Source: Elymus sibiricus (lineage: Eukaryota; Streptophyta; Magnoliopsida; Poales; Poaceae). Taken from it: a stretch of 64,000 bases of DNA. The stretch is taken from the NCBI GenBank assembly GCA_039707655.1, contig CM077665.1, positions 293,140,205-293,204,204 of the forward strand, given 5' to 3'. Position numbers and translations under genes: made by a program. Positions 55,731 to 64,000 of this stretch are shown here, piece after piece (within the stretch, counting starts at the first letter, position 1; every line of letters begins with the position of its first letter). Under the pieces are notes generated by a model. The model saw only the letters and a list, made by a program, of their open reading frames with translations, was not told where the DNA came from and made no database searches.

Positions 55731-57002
55731 CTGCTCCTGACGTTGGAGTCCCAAGTCGACGACTGGACTCACGAGTTCAAGGCGTACCTGCTTCACGGCA
55801 CATTACCCGAAAAGGAGGAAGACGCGGAGCGTGTGGTACGACAAGCCACAGCTTATTGTCTTCGGGACGGCGAGCTATACCGCAGGCACCCGAACGACGT
55901 CGCATTGCGGTGCGTATCCAGGGAGCAGGGGCGCGAGCTGCTGGCTGACATCCATGGGGGAGACTGCGGGCATCACTCCTCGTCACGCACCCTTGTAGGG
56001 AAGGCGTTTCGCACTGGCTTCTACTGGCCCACGGCGCTCAACGACACCACCGAGCTGGTCCGGTCTTGTGAGGCCTGTCAGTTCCACGCTAAGCAAATTC
56101 ATCAGCCCACACAGGGCCTCCAGACCATCCCGCTTTCCTGGCCCTTTGTGGTCTGGGGGCTGGATATACTTGGGCCCTTCCCGCGGGCAGCAGGCGGGTA
56201 CCGCTACCTCTACGTTGCCATCGACAAGTTCACCAAGTGGGCGGAGGTGGAGCCCGTCCGCACCATTCCTGCTGGATCAGCCGTCAAGTTCATCAAGGGC
56301 ATCATGAGCCGCTTCGGTGTCCCCAACCGCATCATCACCGACAACAGTTCGCAGTTCACAAGTAACCTCTTCAGGACCTATTGCGCTAACCTTGGAACGC
56401 AGATATGCTACACCTCAGTGGCGCACCCTCGAAGCAACGGTCAGGCAGAGCGCGCCAACGCGGAGGTCCTACGGGGCCTCAAGGCAAGGAGCTTCAAGAA
56501 GAAGCTTGAGGCCTGCGGCAAGGGTTGGGTCGACGAGCTTCAATCCGTGTTGTGGTCTATCCGCACCACCGCGACTAAGCCCACCGGCGAGACCCCGTTC
56601 TTCCTTGTCTACGGAGTCGAGGCCATCCTCCCGCACGAAGTCAAGCACCGTTCCCCGTGGGTTTTGGCATTTGACGAGGCGCGTCAGGATGCCTCGCGGG
56701 GGACGGATCTCGTGCTCGGGGAAGAGGCCCGTCGTCGGGCCTCGCTCCGAGCTGCTAGGTACCAGTAGGCGCTACGGCGCTACCATTGCCGTAACATCTG
56801 CTCCAGGACCCTCGAGGTTGGAGACCTCGTCCTGAGGCGGGTCCTCTCCAGGGAAGGCTTGCACAAGCTCTCGCCCATGTGTGAGGGCCCGTTCAAGGTC
56901 GCCCGCGTCTCCAGACCTGGCGCCGTGCATCTGGAGACTCAAGACGGTGTCCCCATCCAGAATGCCTGGAATATCCAGCACCTCCGCAAGTTCTACCCAT
57001 GA
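55731..57002 (+). pseudogene. Integrase of the outer element
   Basis: The frame continues after the TGA: LTLESQVDDWTHEFKAYLLH, ATAYCLRDGELYRR. The HHCC zinc domain is present (DIHGGDCGHHSSSRTLVGKAF, then SCEACQFHAK). The DDE core has WGLDILGPFPRAAGGYRYLYV, RIITDNSSQFTS (usual DNGSQF has a Ser for Gly) and SNGQAERANAEVLRGLK. A TAG at 56766-56768 follows AARYQ, but the same frame resumes with the C-terminal domain (GDLVLRRVLSREGLHKLSP, FKVARVSRPGAVHLET, WNIQHLRKFYP) to the natural stop at 57000-57002. The catalytic Asp-Asp-Glu triad is intact. Confidence 0.9.
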
Positions 57003-57576
57003 CACTCTCACAGAATAATGAGTGGGCTGTATACGCCCGGAGCCCTCCGAGGACGCGGAGGGGTTCCCACCCACGCCCAAGTGGAAGCCCCATGCTTCGC
57101 GCTGGCGGACAACATTGTCCTCCAATGACTATGCCCACGCAACGTGGATGCCCTATGTTCCGCGCTGGGGGAAGACGAAGACTAGCCTAGGTTCCGGACG
57201 CGGCTTTTTCTCTGCCTTTCTTATGTTCGAATTTGCCTTTTCTCTGGAAAGAAGTCCGAGGCTTTTTGTTGGCTCTATTTAAAGGAAAAGGGGCGGGAAT
57301 TTTTCTTCTTGCAGTCCTCTCTCTCTTGAAATTTCTTTCTTCGGAATAACGCCTGCCAGCCTCTCCCTCTCGCGCCCCGCGAGCGGGGGCTACTGGCACG
57401 GTGCACACACCTCGCCAAGGCCTTGGCATCGTGGTCCTCGCGTGGCACTCTCGAGCAAGCTAGCAGGCGCGCGCCGTCTCACCCCCGCTTGGGGGCTCCG
57501 CCGCGGCTTGGTACGCTGTCTTAAAAACCCCTGGAGGCTCACAACCCCTAGGGACAAGAACCGGCAGAAAGGATTG
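57003..57576 (+). other. 3' untranslated region of the outer element
   Basis: No gene. A T-rich then C-rich stretch between the integrase stop and the 210-bp repeats. Confidence 0.5.
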
Positions 57577-58000
57577 ATTGCCACTTGAACGTCAAGGGAG
57601 GCTCCTGAGCATTGCGCCTCAGGAGTCTCACCGATCACGTGGCTACTCGCTCGCTATTGGTCTCGTCCTGGTGATCCGGACGGCTCCAATGGCGATCGAG
57701 GCCTCGCCCCCTTTGGTCTCGTCCTGGTGATTCGGACGCCCCAACGGTGGCGAGGCATGCATGGGATCGGGCCCCACCGACGTAGAGTGCTGCTTGAGCA
57801 TCAAAAGGGGGCTCTTGAGCACTGCGCCTCAGGAGCCTCACTGATCGTGTGGCTACTCGCTCGCTATTGGTCTCGTCCTGGTGATCCGGACGGCCCCAAT
57901 GGCGATCGAGGCCCCGCCTCCTTTGGTCTCGTCCTGGTGATCCGGACGCCCCAACGGTGGTGGGGCATGCACGGAATCAGGCCCTGCAGACATAGAGCGC
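57577..58000 (+). repeat. Two-copy tandem repeat of 210 bp in the 3' region
   Basis: GCGCCTCAGGAG occurs at 57614 and 57824, and both copies contain GTGGCTACTCGCTCGCTATT, then two GTCTCGTCCTGGTGAT words and GACGCCCCAACGGTGG. Within each unit the GTCTCGTCCTGGTGAT segment is itself repeated about 60 bp apart. Confidence 0.85.
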
Positions 58001-58144
58001 CGAAAGGGGCTCCCCCCAAGTCGCCTCATTCGCAGGAAAGAAGAACCTCCCCAAGCTCTCCAAGCGCTATCAGCTCACGGGACGCCACTGCTAAACCTCG
58101 TGACACGGAGGCCCGCCGCGGATGTATCAAGCTAAGCACTCTAA

Positions 58145-59185
58145 CTACAATCGAAGGGAGGCCTCAGTTAACAGTAATACAACGACCATAATGCGTAACG
58201 AGAGTGCTAATAAGAGGGCGCAAGCGCCAAGGTTCGTCACACACCCGAAAGGGTCCCCCATGATTTTGATTAGAGGCAGAAGAAAAGAAAAGAAGGCGAA
58301 GGAGCCCCCGCCCTGGGGGGCCGCCGCTCCTGAGGCCCCGGCCTTTGTGCGCCGGCGCTCAGTCGGAGTCCTCCTCCTCCTTGATGGCGCCGTGGTGGCA
58401 TGTCGGCGTGGCCGCATCCCGGGTGGGGGAGCGGCGCCGCCGCGGCTGGCTTCCCCCCGAAGTCCGGGCGCGACGGGGTGGCGGGGCGTCATAGCTATCG
58501 TCGCTCGGGCTCCCCTCGAGGATGTATCGCTGCTGCTGGAAACATGGCGGCCGTCGCCAAGGGCAAGCTCACATCCAAGATCGCCGCTGCCACCGCCCTC
58601 CGGGCAGCACTCCAAACGCCTCCCATGCTCAGCGAAGATCTTGACGAATAGCGTCGCGGCGCCGTCGTGCTTGAAGTGGAGCGTGGGCCTCCCCTTCAGG
58701 CCGTGGGCGCGGGCGAAGGTCTGTCACCCGCGGCCCAGAAAGGCGTTGCCTGCGGGGGTGACCTCGACCTCCACCCACAACACGTCGCTGCAACACCCGT
58801 CAGCCTGCAGCCACATGCCCGTGGGCGCGCCAGCCGGCAACGCCTCTGCGAAGGAGCGTGGGAGCTGCAACCAGGAGCTCGCCGCCCTCTCCACTGGCAC
58901 CAGGAACTTCGGGCCTGCGTCGGCCGAGCGGGCTTGTGGACGCGGCGGCCGGGCACCGACTGCAAGTCTTTCCCCCCTGCCACGGCCGCCATGCCCGCCG
59001 CCTCCAGCTGCGCCAGCGGAAGCGCAGGGCCCCGCGGAGAGGCGCCCACGCCCACAGGGTGCCGTCGGGGGCGTCCCAGCATACTTGAGAGGGCGACCCC
59101 TACCCCTCTTGGGAGGTTGCTAGCCCGGCGTCCCCTGGCAGGCTTTTCCCTTCTCGGCGGCGGAGAACCTCCTCACCGGCATCAT
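58145..59185 (-). pseudogene. Antisense B3-domain/AT-hook ORF near the 3' LTR of the outer element
   Basis: On the minus strand a frame starts MMPVRRFSAAEKGKACQ, has a TAG at 59120-59122, then an AT-hook-like KRGRGRPLKYAG. It proceeds to a B3-like domain: KFLVPVERAASSWLQLPRSF, GMWLQADGCCSDVLWVEVEV, FLGRG, a TGA at 58724-58726 where a Trp is expected, QTFARAHGLKGRPTLHFKHDG and LFVKIFAEHGRRLECC. The order (LP-SF, W-V-V, G-GW-FA---L--G--L-F) fits plant B3 folds. Antisense ORFs near the 3' LTR are a known Tat trait. Two nonsense codons disable this copy; the C-terminal third (58145-58500) is low complexity and may be outside the real gene. Confidence 0.65.
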
Positions 59186-59260
59186 GATGGGGTAGATGGA
59201 AGACGAAGGTGAGGGAGCAAGAAGGGAGAATGGGCTGGGGGCTCAGTTTCCCCTCGCCCA

Positions 59261-59270
59261 TTTATAGCTG
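59261..59270 (-). promoter_or_regulatory. TATA box of the antisense B3 ORF
   Basis: The minus strand reads CAGCTATAAA here, 76 bases upstream of the ATG at 59185, a normal distance for a plant promoter with a short leader. Confidence 0.5.
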
Positions 59271-59727
59271 GGTGGAGGCCAACCGACATCTCCCCAATCC
59301 CGGGAATTGATGGCCCCATGACGTGCGACGGTTGAGGGCCAGCTGAAGCAGTTGCCAAGACGTCGTGAGAAGTGGAGTCACCAAGCGCCTCGAGCGACAC
59401 GTGCCAGACTCGACCGGCGTGCTATCCTGCCTCATGTCGCCTCCCATGCCCCCGTCGGGTCACATCCGCGTGGCCCGAGGCGGGGGAGGATGCAAGGGGT
59501 CAGCAACATTTAAAGAAGGGCAATGATGGCCAAGGAGGCGCGCAGGCCAGGGGTCAGCTCGGCTCAAGGCGGTTCCCGACATCCTCGTGGAGCCGGGACG
59601 CCCACGTCTCGTGGTGCGCCATGCGTCGAGTCGGACCCGCAGGCGATTGGGGACCACGGCGCTCCGGTCCATCCTCCGTGGCTTCGCCCCTAAGCTAGCT
59701 CAAGCGCGCCTCGGGCCCGGGGGCTAC

Positions 59728-60553
59728 TGTCGGCGTTCTGGATACCAGGGTACCCAGACTTGCCTGCCTGCGGCCCAAGGCGTGGCCCACCTCGACGACC
59801 AAGTACGGCCCGACGCGGCCTCACTCGATACAAGGCCCTCGCAAGGGAAACAACGCCTAGGCCCGCGGGGAGATAGGCCTCCCCAGGCCCCCTCCTGAGC
59901 GGCGGAGACTTCTATGCAACACATGACCTCAGGAGGCCAAGGGTGACGCCAGCCAGGCCAGGCGGGCGCCAGTGCGCCAGAGGGAACAGTTTCCCCTTTG
60001 GTCCAAAGGAGGCAGGGGCGCACTCGAGTTCCCAAAGCGCCCCCAAAGGTTTCCACTTCGGTGCAACAAGACCAAGACCCCAAGCCCCGTAGCACGGACG
60101 TCATCACCGAGCCCACCACTACATCACCGTCGACCACTTTGCAGGCGAAGACCACCTTTCGTCAGGATAGGGTGTACCTCCTGTCACCTTTCAAATTTGG
60201 CCGTTGTGGGATCCCTTCCCGCCATTGCGATAAGGGAAGAGGACCCGGGCTGCTATAAATAAAGGCTAGGCTGCTCAGTGGAAGGGGGTCGAACAAACAC
60301 GCTGGCAAGGCCACACACCACTGTACTAGTTCATCCACTAACCTCCCCGTGAGGCAATCCACCAAAGGCAGGAGTAGGGTTTTACGCTTCGCAGCGGCCC
60401 GAACCTGGGTAAACTCTCATGTGCTATCTTCTTCCTCGTCATCGAGCGAGGTCATCGTGTTGTGCGCTTGGAGGGGGCAAAGTTGTTGGGGAATCTTCGC
60501 ACACGCCCCTGGGTTCGAACTCCTCAGGGTTTTGCAGAGCCCGAAATCCGACA
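59728..60553 (+). repeat. 3' LTR of the outer element
   Basis: 826 bp, preceded by a GGGCCCGGGGGCTAC polypurine tract. TATAAATA at 60254-60261. Followed by the GAGGG target duplication at 60554-60558. Confidence 0.95.
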
Positions 60554-60558
60554 GAGGG

Positions 60559-60664
60559 GGGTCGGGACCCCCCCTCCCCACCCCCCAGCGAGGCCGAGCC
60601 AGGAACGAGCCGTAACCGGCGACAACGCGGCATGCCGCGACGTCGCATGCGGAGGCAAGTCCGT
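60559..60664. other. Short remnant between two retrotransposons
   Basis: About 100 bases of GC-rich DNA that should be the original continuation of the DNA at 26160. No feature recognised. Confidence 0.5.
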
Positions 60665-61120
60665 TGTTGGGGAACATTGCATGGGAAACAAAAAATTTCC
60701 TACGCACACGCAAGATCTATCCATGATGATGAGCATCTACGAGAGGGAGAGTGGATCTATGTACCCTTGTAGATCGCTAAGCGGGAAGCGTTAAGAAACG
60801 CGGTTGATGTAGTCGAACCTCTTCGCGATCCAAATCGCAAGCCGTCCCGCGATCCAATCACAATCCGTCCCGATCTATTGCCGAACGGACGACACCTCCG
60901 CGTTCAGCACACGTACAGCTCGATGACGATCTTCTCCTTTTTGATCCAGCAAGAGGGGGCGGAGAGGTGGATGAGATCTCCAGCAGCACGACGGCGTGGT
61001 GGTGGTGGTGGAGTTATCCCGGCAGGGCTTCGCCTAAGCACTACCGGAATCTATTTGGTGGAGGAACTAGAGAATAGAGAACTAGCACGTGGCCGTGTGT
61101 TTTGGGGCTCTATTCCTCTA

Positions 61121-61130
61121 GTATATATAG
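61121..61130 (-). promoter_or_regulatory. TATA box of the Copia LTR
   Basis: CTATATATAC on the minus strand, in the usual mid-LTR position for BARE-type promoters. Confidence 0.6.
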
Positions 61131-61201
61131 GAGGGAGAGGGAGGAGCAAGCCTCCCTAGGGTTTCCACTAGGGGTCGGCCGAACCAGGGCAAGGAGGAGC
61201 C

Positions 61202-61260
61202 GAATCCACTTCCTACTAGGAAGTGGATTCATATTAGGAAGGAGTCTTATTCCTTCCTAT
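61202..61260. repeat. Near-perfect palindromes in the Copia LTR
   Basis: GAATCCACTTCCTA (61202-61215) and TAGGAAGTGGATTC (61217-61230) are exact reverse complements with one base between. A second hairpin (TAGGAAGGA / TCCTTCCTA, seven-base loop) follows to about 61260. Confidence 0.9.
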
Positions 61261-62450
61261 ATCCACCTTTTTTCCTCTTGGGCATATGGGCCCTTATGGG
61301 GTCGGTTCCCCAGCCCATTAGGGGCTGGTGCGCCACCTCTTGGGCCCATGTGCCCCCCCGGGGTGGGTGGGCCCCACCCGGTGGACCCCCGGAACCCATT
61401 CGTCACTCCTGGTACACTACCGGAAATACCCGAAACTTTTCAGGAACTCAAATACTACTTTCCTATATATAAATCTTTACCTCCGGACCATTCCGGAGCT
61501 CCTCATGATGTCCGAGAACTCATCCGGGACTCCGAACAACCTTCGATCACCAACACATATATCTCAATACTACCGAAACGTCACCGAACGTTAAGTGTGC
61601 AGACCCTGCGGGTTCGAGAACTATGTAGACATGACCGAGACACCTCTACGGTCAATAACCAATAGCGGGACCTGGATGCCCATATTGGTTCCTACATATT
61701 CTACGAAGATCTTTATCGGTTGAACCTCTATGTCAAGGATTCAGTTAATCCCGTATGCTGTTCCCTTTGTTCTTCGGTATGTTACTTGCCCAAGATTCGA
61801 TCGTTGGTATCTCCATACCTAGTTCAATCTCGTTACCGGCAAGTCTCTTTACTTGTTCCGTAATACAAGATCCTGTGGCTAAAACTTTAGTCACTTTGCT
61901 TGCAAGGCTTATTGTGATGTTGTATTACCGAGTGGGCCCTGAGATACCTCTCCATCACACGGAGTAACAAATCCCAGTCTTGATCCATGCCCACTCAACA
62001 GACACCCACGGAGATAACTGTAGAGCATCTTTATAGTCACCCAGTTACATTGTGACATTTGATACACACAAGGTATTCCTCCGGTGTCAGTGAGTTGCAT
62101 GATCTCATGGTCATAGGAACATATACTTGACATGTAGAAAACTATAGCAATAAACTGACACGATCATATGCTACGTTTATAGTTTGGGTCTTGTCCATCA
62201 CATCATTCTCCTAATGATGTGATCCCGTTATCAAATGACATCTCATGTCTATGGCTAGGAAACCTGGACCATCTTTGATCCACGAGCTAGTCTACTAGAG
62301 GCATACTAGGGACACAGTGTTGTCTATGTATCCACACATGCAATTGAGTTTCAATCAATACAATTATAGCATGGATAATAAAGGATTATCATGAACAAGG
62401 AAATATAATAATAACCACTTTATTATTGCCTCTAGGGCATATTTCCAACA

Positions 62451-62472
62451 GTCTCCCACTTGCACTAGAGTC
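62451..62472 (-). other. Polypurine tract region of the Copia element
   Basis: On the minus strand the bases before the LTR read CTAGTGCAAGTGGGAGAC, the usual BARE/Angela polypurine context. Confidence 0.65.
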
Positions 62473-62639
62473 CATAATCTAGTTCACATCACTATGTGAT
62501 TTATATTGTAATGAATCTAACACCCATACAATTCTGGGGTTCGATCATGTTTTGCATGTGAGAGAGGTTTTAGTCAACGGTGTGCAACATTCAGATCCGT
62601 GTGTTCTTTGCAAATCTATATGTCATACTGCAGATGCTA

Positions 62640-63993
62640 CCACGCTCCACTTGGAGCTATTCCAAATGGCTGCTCCACTATACGTATCCGGATTGCTACT
62701 CAGAGTTCCGGATTGGTGTCAAAGCTTGCATCGACGTAACCCTTTTCGACGAACTCTTTATCACCTCCATAATCGAGAAACATTTCCTTAGTCCTCTAGT
62801 TACTAAGGATAATTTTGACCACTGTCTAGTGATCCACTCCTGGACCACTGTTGTACCCCTTGACAGACTCATGGCAAGGCACACACCAGGTGCGGTACAC
62901 AGCATGGCATACTGTACAGAGCCTATGGATAATGCATAGGGGACGACCTTCGTCCTTTCTCTTTCTTCGGTCGTGGCCGAGCTTTAAGTCTCACTCAACT
63001 CCACACCTTACAAATTAGGCAAGAAATCTTTCTTTGACCAATCCATTTTGAACTCTTTCAAAATCTTGTCAAGGTATGTACTCATTGAAAGTCTTATCAG
63101 ACGTCTTGATCTATCTCTATAGATCCTGATGCCCAATATTTAAATAGCTTCATTCCAGGTATTTCTTTGAAAAACTCCTTTCAAACAACCCTTTATGCTT
63201 TCCAGAAATTCTACATTATGTCCGATCAACAATATGTCATTCACATATACTTATCAGAAATTCTATAGTGCTCCCACTCACTTTATTGTAAATACAAGTT
63301 TCTCATAAACTTTGTATAAACCCAAAAACTTTGATCACCTCATCAAAGCGTATATTCCAACTCCGAGATGCTTGCTCCTGTCCATAGAAGGATCGCTGGA
63401 GCTTGCATACGTTTTAGCATCCTTAGGACTGACAAAACCATCCGGTTGTATCACACACAACCTTTCCTCACGGATACCGTTAAGGAAACGTTGTTTTGAC
63501 ATACATCTGCCAGATTTCATAATCAAAAAATGCAGCAACTGCTAACATAATTCCAACAGACTTTAGCATCACTACGGGTGAGAAAGTCTCATTGTAGTCA
63601 ACTCCTTGAACTTGTCGGAAACTTCTTTGCGACAAGTCGAGCTTTATAAATGGTGACATCTACCATCAGCGTCTGTCTTCTTCTTAAAGGTCCATCTGGA
63701 CTCAACGGCCTGCGTTCAACGGGCAAGTCTACCAAAGTCCATACCTGGTTTTCATACATGGATCCTTTCTCGGATTTCATGGCTCCTAGCCATTTGTTGG
63801 AATCCGGGCCCACCATTGCTTCTTCATAGCTCGTAGGTTCACTGTTGTCTAACAACATGACCTCCAAGACAGGATTGACGTACCACTCAGAGGCGGTACG
63901 ATTTCTTGTCGGCCTACGAGGTTCGCTAGTAACTTGATCCGAAGTGTCATGATCATCATCATTAACTTCCTCTTCATTCGGTGTAGGTGCCAT
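62640..63993 (-). pseudogene. Copia reverse transcriptase/RNase H region, decayed
   Basis: From 63993 the minus strand encodes SEPRRPTRNRTASEWYV, EPTSYEEAMVGPDSNKWLGAMK, MYENQVWTLVDLP and YKARLVAKKF, the start of a BARE-type RT. Further down, broken frames give YNETFSPVVMLKS, YEIWQM, CVIQPDGFVSPKDA, YVNDILLIGHN (the YVDD box with Asn for the first Asp) and MLCTAPGVCLAMSL. Multiple frameshifts and stops are needed to read through, so this copy cannot make active RT. Upstream gag, protease and integrase are outside the window. Confidence 0.85.
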
Positions 63994-64000
63994 AGAAACA

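Larger units (their letters stand above)
26161..60553 (+). mobile_element. Outer Tat-like Gypsy retrotransposon with two nested insertions
   Basis: LTRs start TGTCGGCGTTCTGG and end CCGAAATCTGACA / CCGAAATCCGACA. GAGGG immediately precedes the element (26156-26160) and follows it (60554-60558), a perfect 5-bp target duplication. The 5' LTR is broken by the element at 26760 and the pol region by the one at 34663. The remaining internal DNA (32575-34657 and 54706-59727) encodes protease, RT, RNase H, a second RNase H and integrase, in Gypsy order. The dual RNase H and an antisense ORF near the 3' LTR are known traits of the Tat lineage. No gag is recognisable between the PBS and the protease. 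All domains carry lesions. Confidence 0.9.
60665..62450 (-). repeat. 3' LTR of the Angela/BARE-like element
   Basis: 1786 bp with complementary TGTTGG...CCAACA ends. It contains a minus-strand TATA box at 61121-61130 (CTATATATAC) and a cluster of hairpins at 61202-61260. Confidence 0.92.
60665..64000 (-). mobile_element. Angela/BARE/WIS-like Copia retrotransposon, 3' part, minus strand
   Basis: A 1786-bp LTR (60665-62450) is followed on the right by a polypurine tract and a decayed minus-strand Copia RT region running off the window. The LTR begins on the minus strand with TGTTGGAAATATGCCC and ends with CCCCAACA, the signature of the Triticeae BARE-1/WIS-2/Angela group, whose LTRs are about 1.8 kb. 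The 5' LTR and target duplication lie outside the window. Confidence 0.9.

Noticed and set aside
58122..59212. Plus-strand open frames of 180-330 codons
   Set aside because: They are shadows of the GC-rich antisense B3/AT-hook ORF; no motif on this strand.
61102..61665. 187-codon frame in the Copia LTR
   Set aside because: It lies wholly inside the LTR, with no conserved protein known there.

Overview
This is repeat-dense grass DNA, almost certainly from a Triticeae genome (wheat, Aegilops, rye, barley or a relative). The evidence is an Angela/BARE/WIS-type Copia LTR of about 1.79 kb at the right edge, a LARD-like element with LTRs of about 4 kb, and two Tat-type Gypsy retrotransposons with their usual extra antisense ORFs. 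I see no intact host gene, rRNA, tRNA or CRISPR array. Essentially every coding region is mobile-element derived, and nearly all carry nonsense or frameshift lesions.

Left third (1-26160): a cluster of DNA elements that share an unusual plan. Their ends are short self-complementary (hairpin) sequences built on CACTATTCTGATC / CACTATTCTAATC and abut CT/TA/TG microsatellites. A GC-rich leader with a TATA-like box follows, then AT-rich DNA packed with the word GAAGTTC (often GAAGTTCAA), then a 3' module of 5-6 units anchored by GCTTTCCAACG at mostly 147-170 bp intervals. I call them D (minus strand, ending at 7345), B (7442-11570), C (about 13100-17725), A (17771-22019) and E (from 22481). D carries an eight-exon FAR1/Mutator-type transposase gene on the minus strand (6903-1355). 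Its splice sites are clean, but one frameshift and three in-frame stops break it. E carries a small two-exon B3-domain-like gene (23497-24138) with one frameshift. B, C and A show no recognisable gene and look like non-autonomous relatives.

Right two thirds (26161-60553): a nest of LTR retrotransposons whose borders are fixed by 5-bp target-site duplications. The outermost is a plus-strand Tat-like Gypsy element (26161-60553, TSD GAGGG), with protease, RT, dual RNase H and integrase but no recognisable gag, and an antisense B3/AT-hook ORF near its 3' end. Its 5' LTR is split by a 5.6-kb non-autonomous element (26760-32326, TSD CAAGG). Its RT/RNase H region is split by a minus-strand element (34663-54700, TSD CCGGA) that keeps gag and protease but no RT or integrase, plus a multi-exon antisense gene of the 'putative gypsy type transposon' family. 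That antisense gene is itself interrupted by a LARD-like element (36406-47338, TSD ATGCT).

The right edge (60665-64000) is the 3' LTR and decayed RT region of a minus-strand Angela/BARE-like Copia element running out of the window.

The best candidate for something undescribed is the left cluster: hairpin-ended, microsatellite-bounded elements with GAAGTTC arrays and near-nucleosome-spaced 3' repeats, apparently tied to a FAR1-type transposase. All comparisons were made by eye. Splice sites, family names and element relationships are inferences unless stated as seen.
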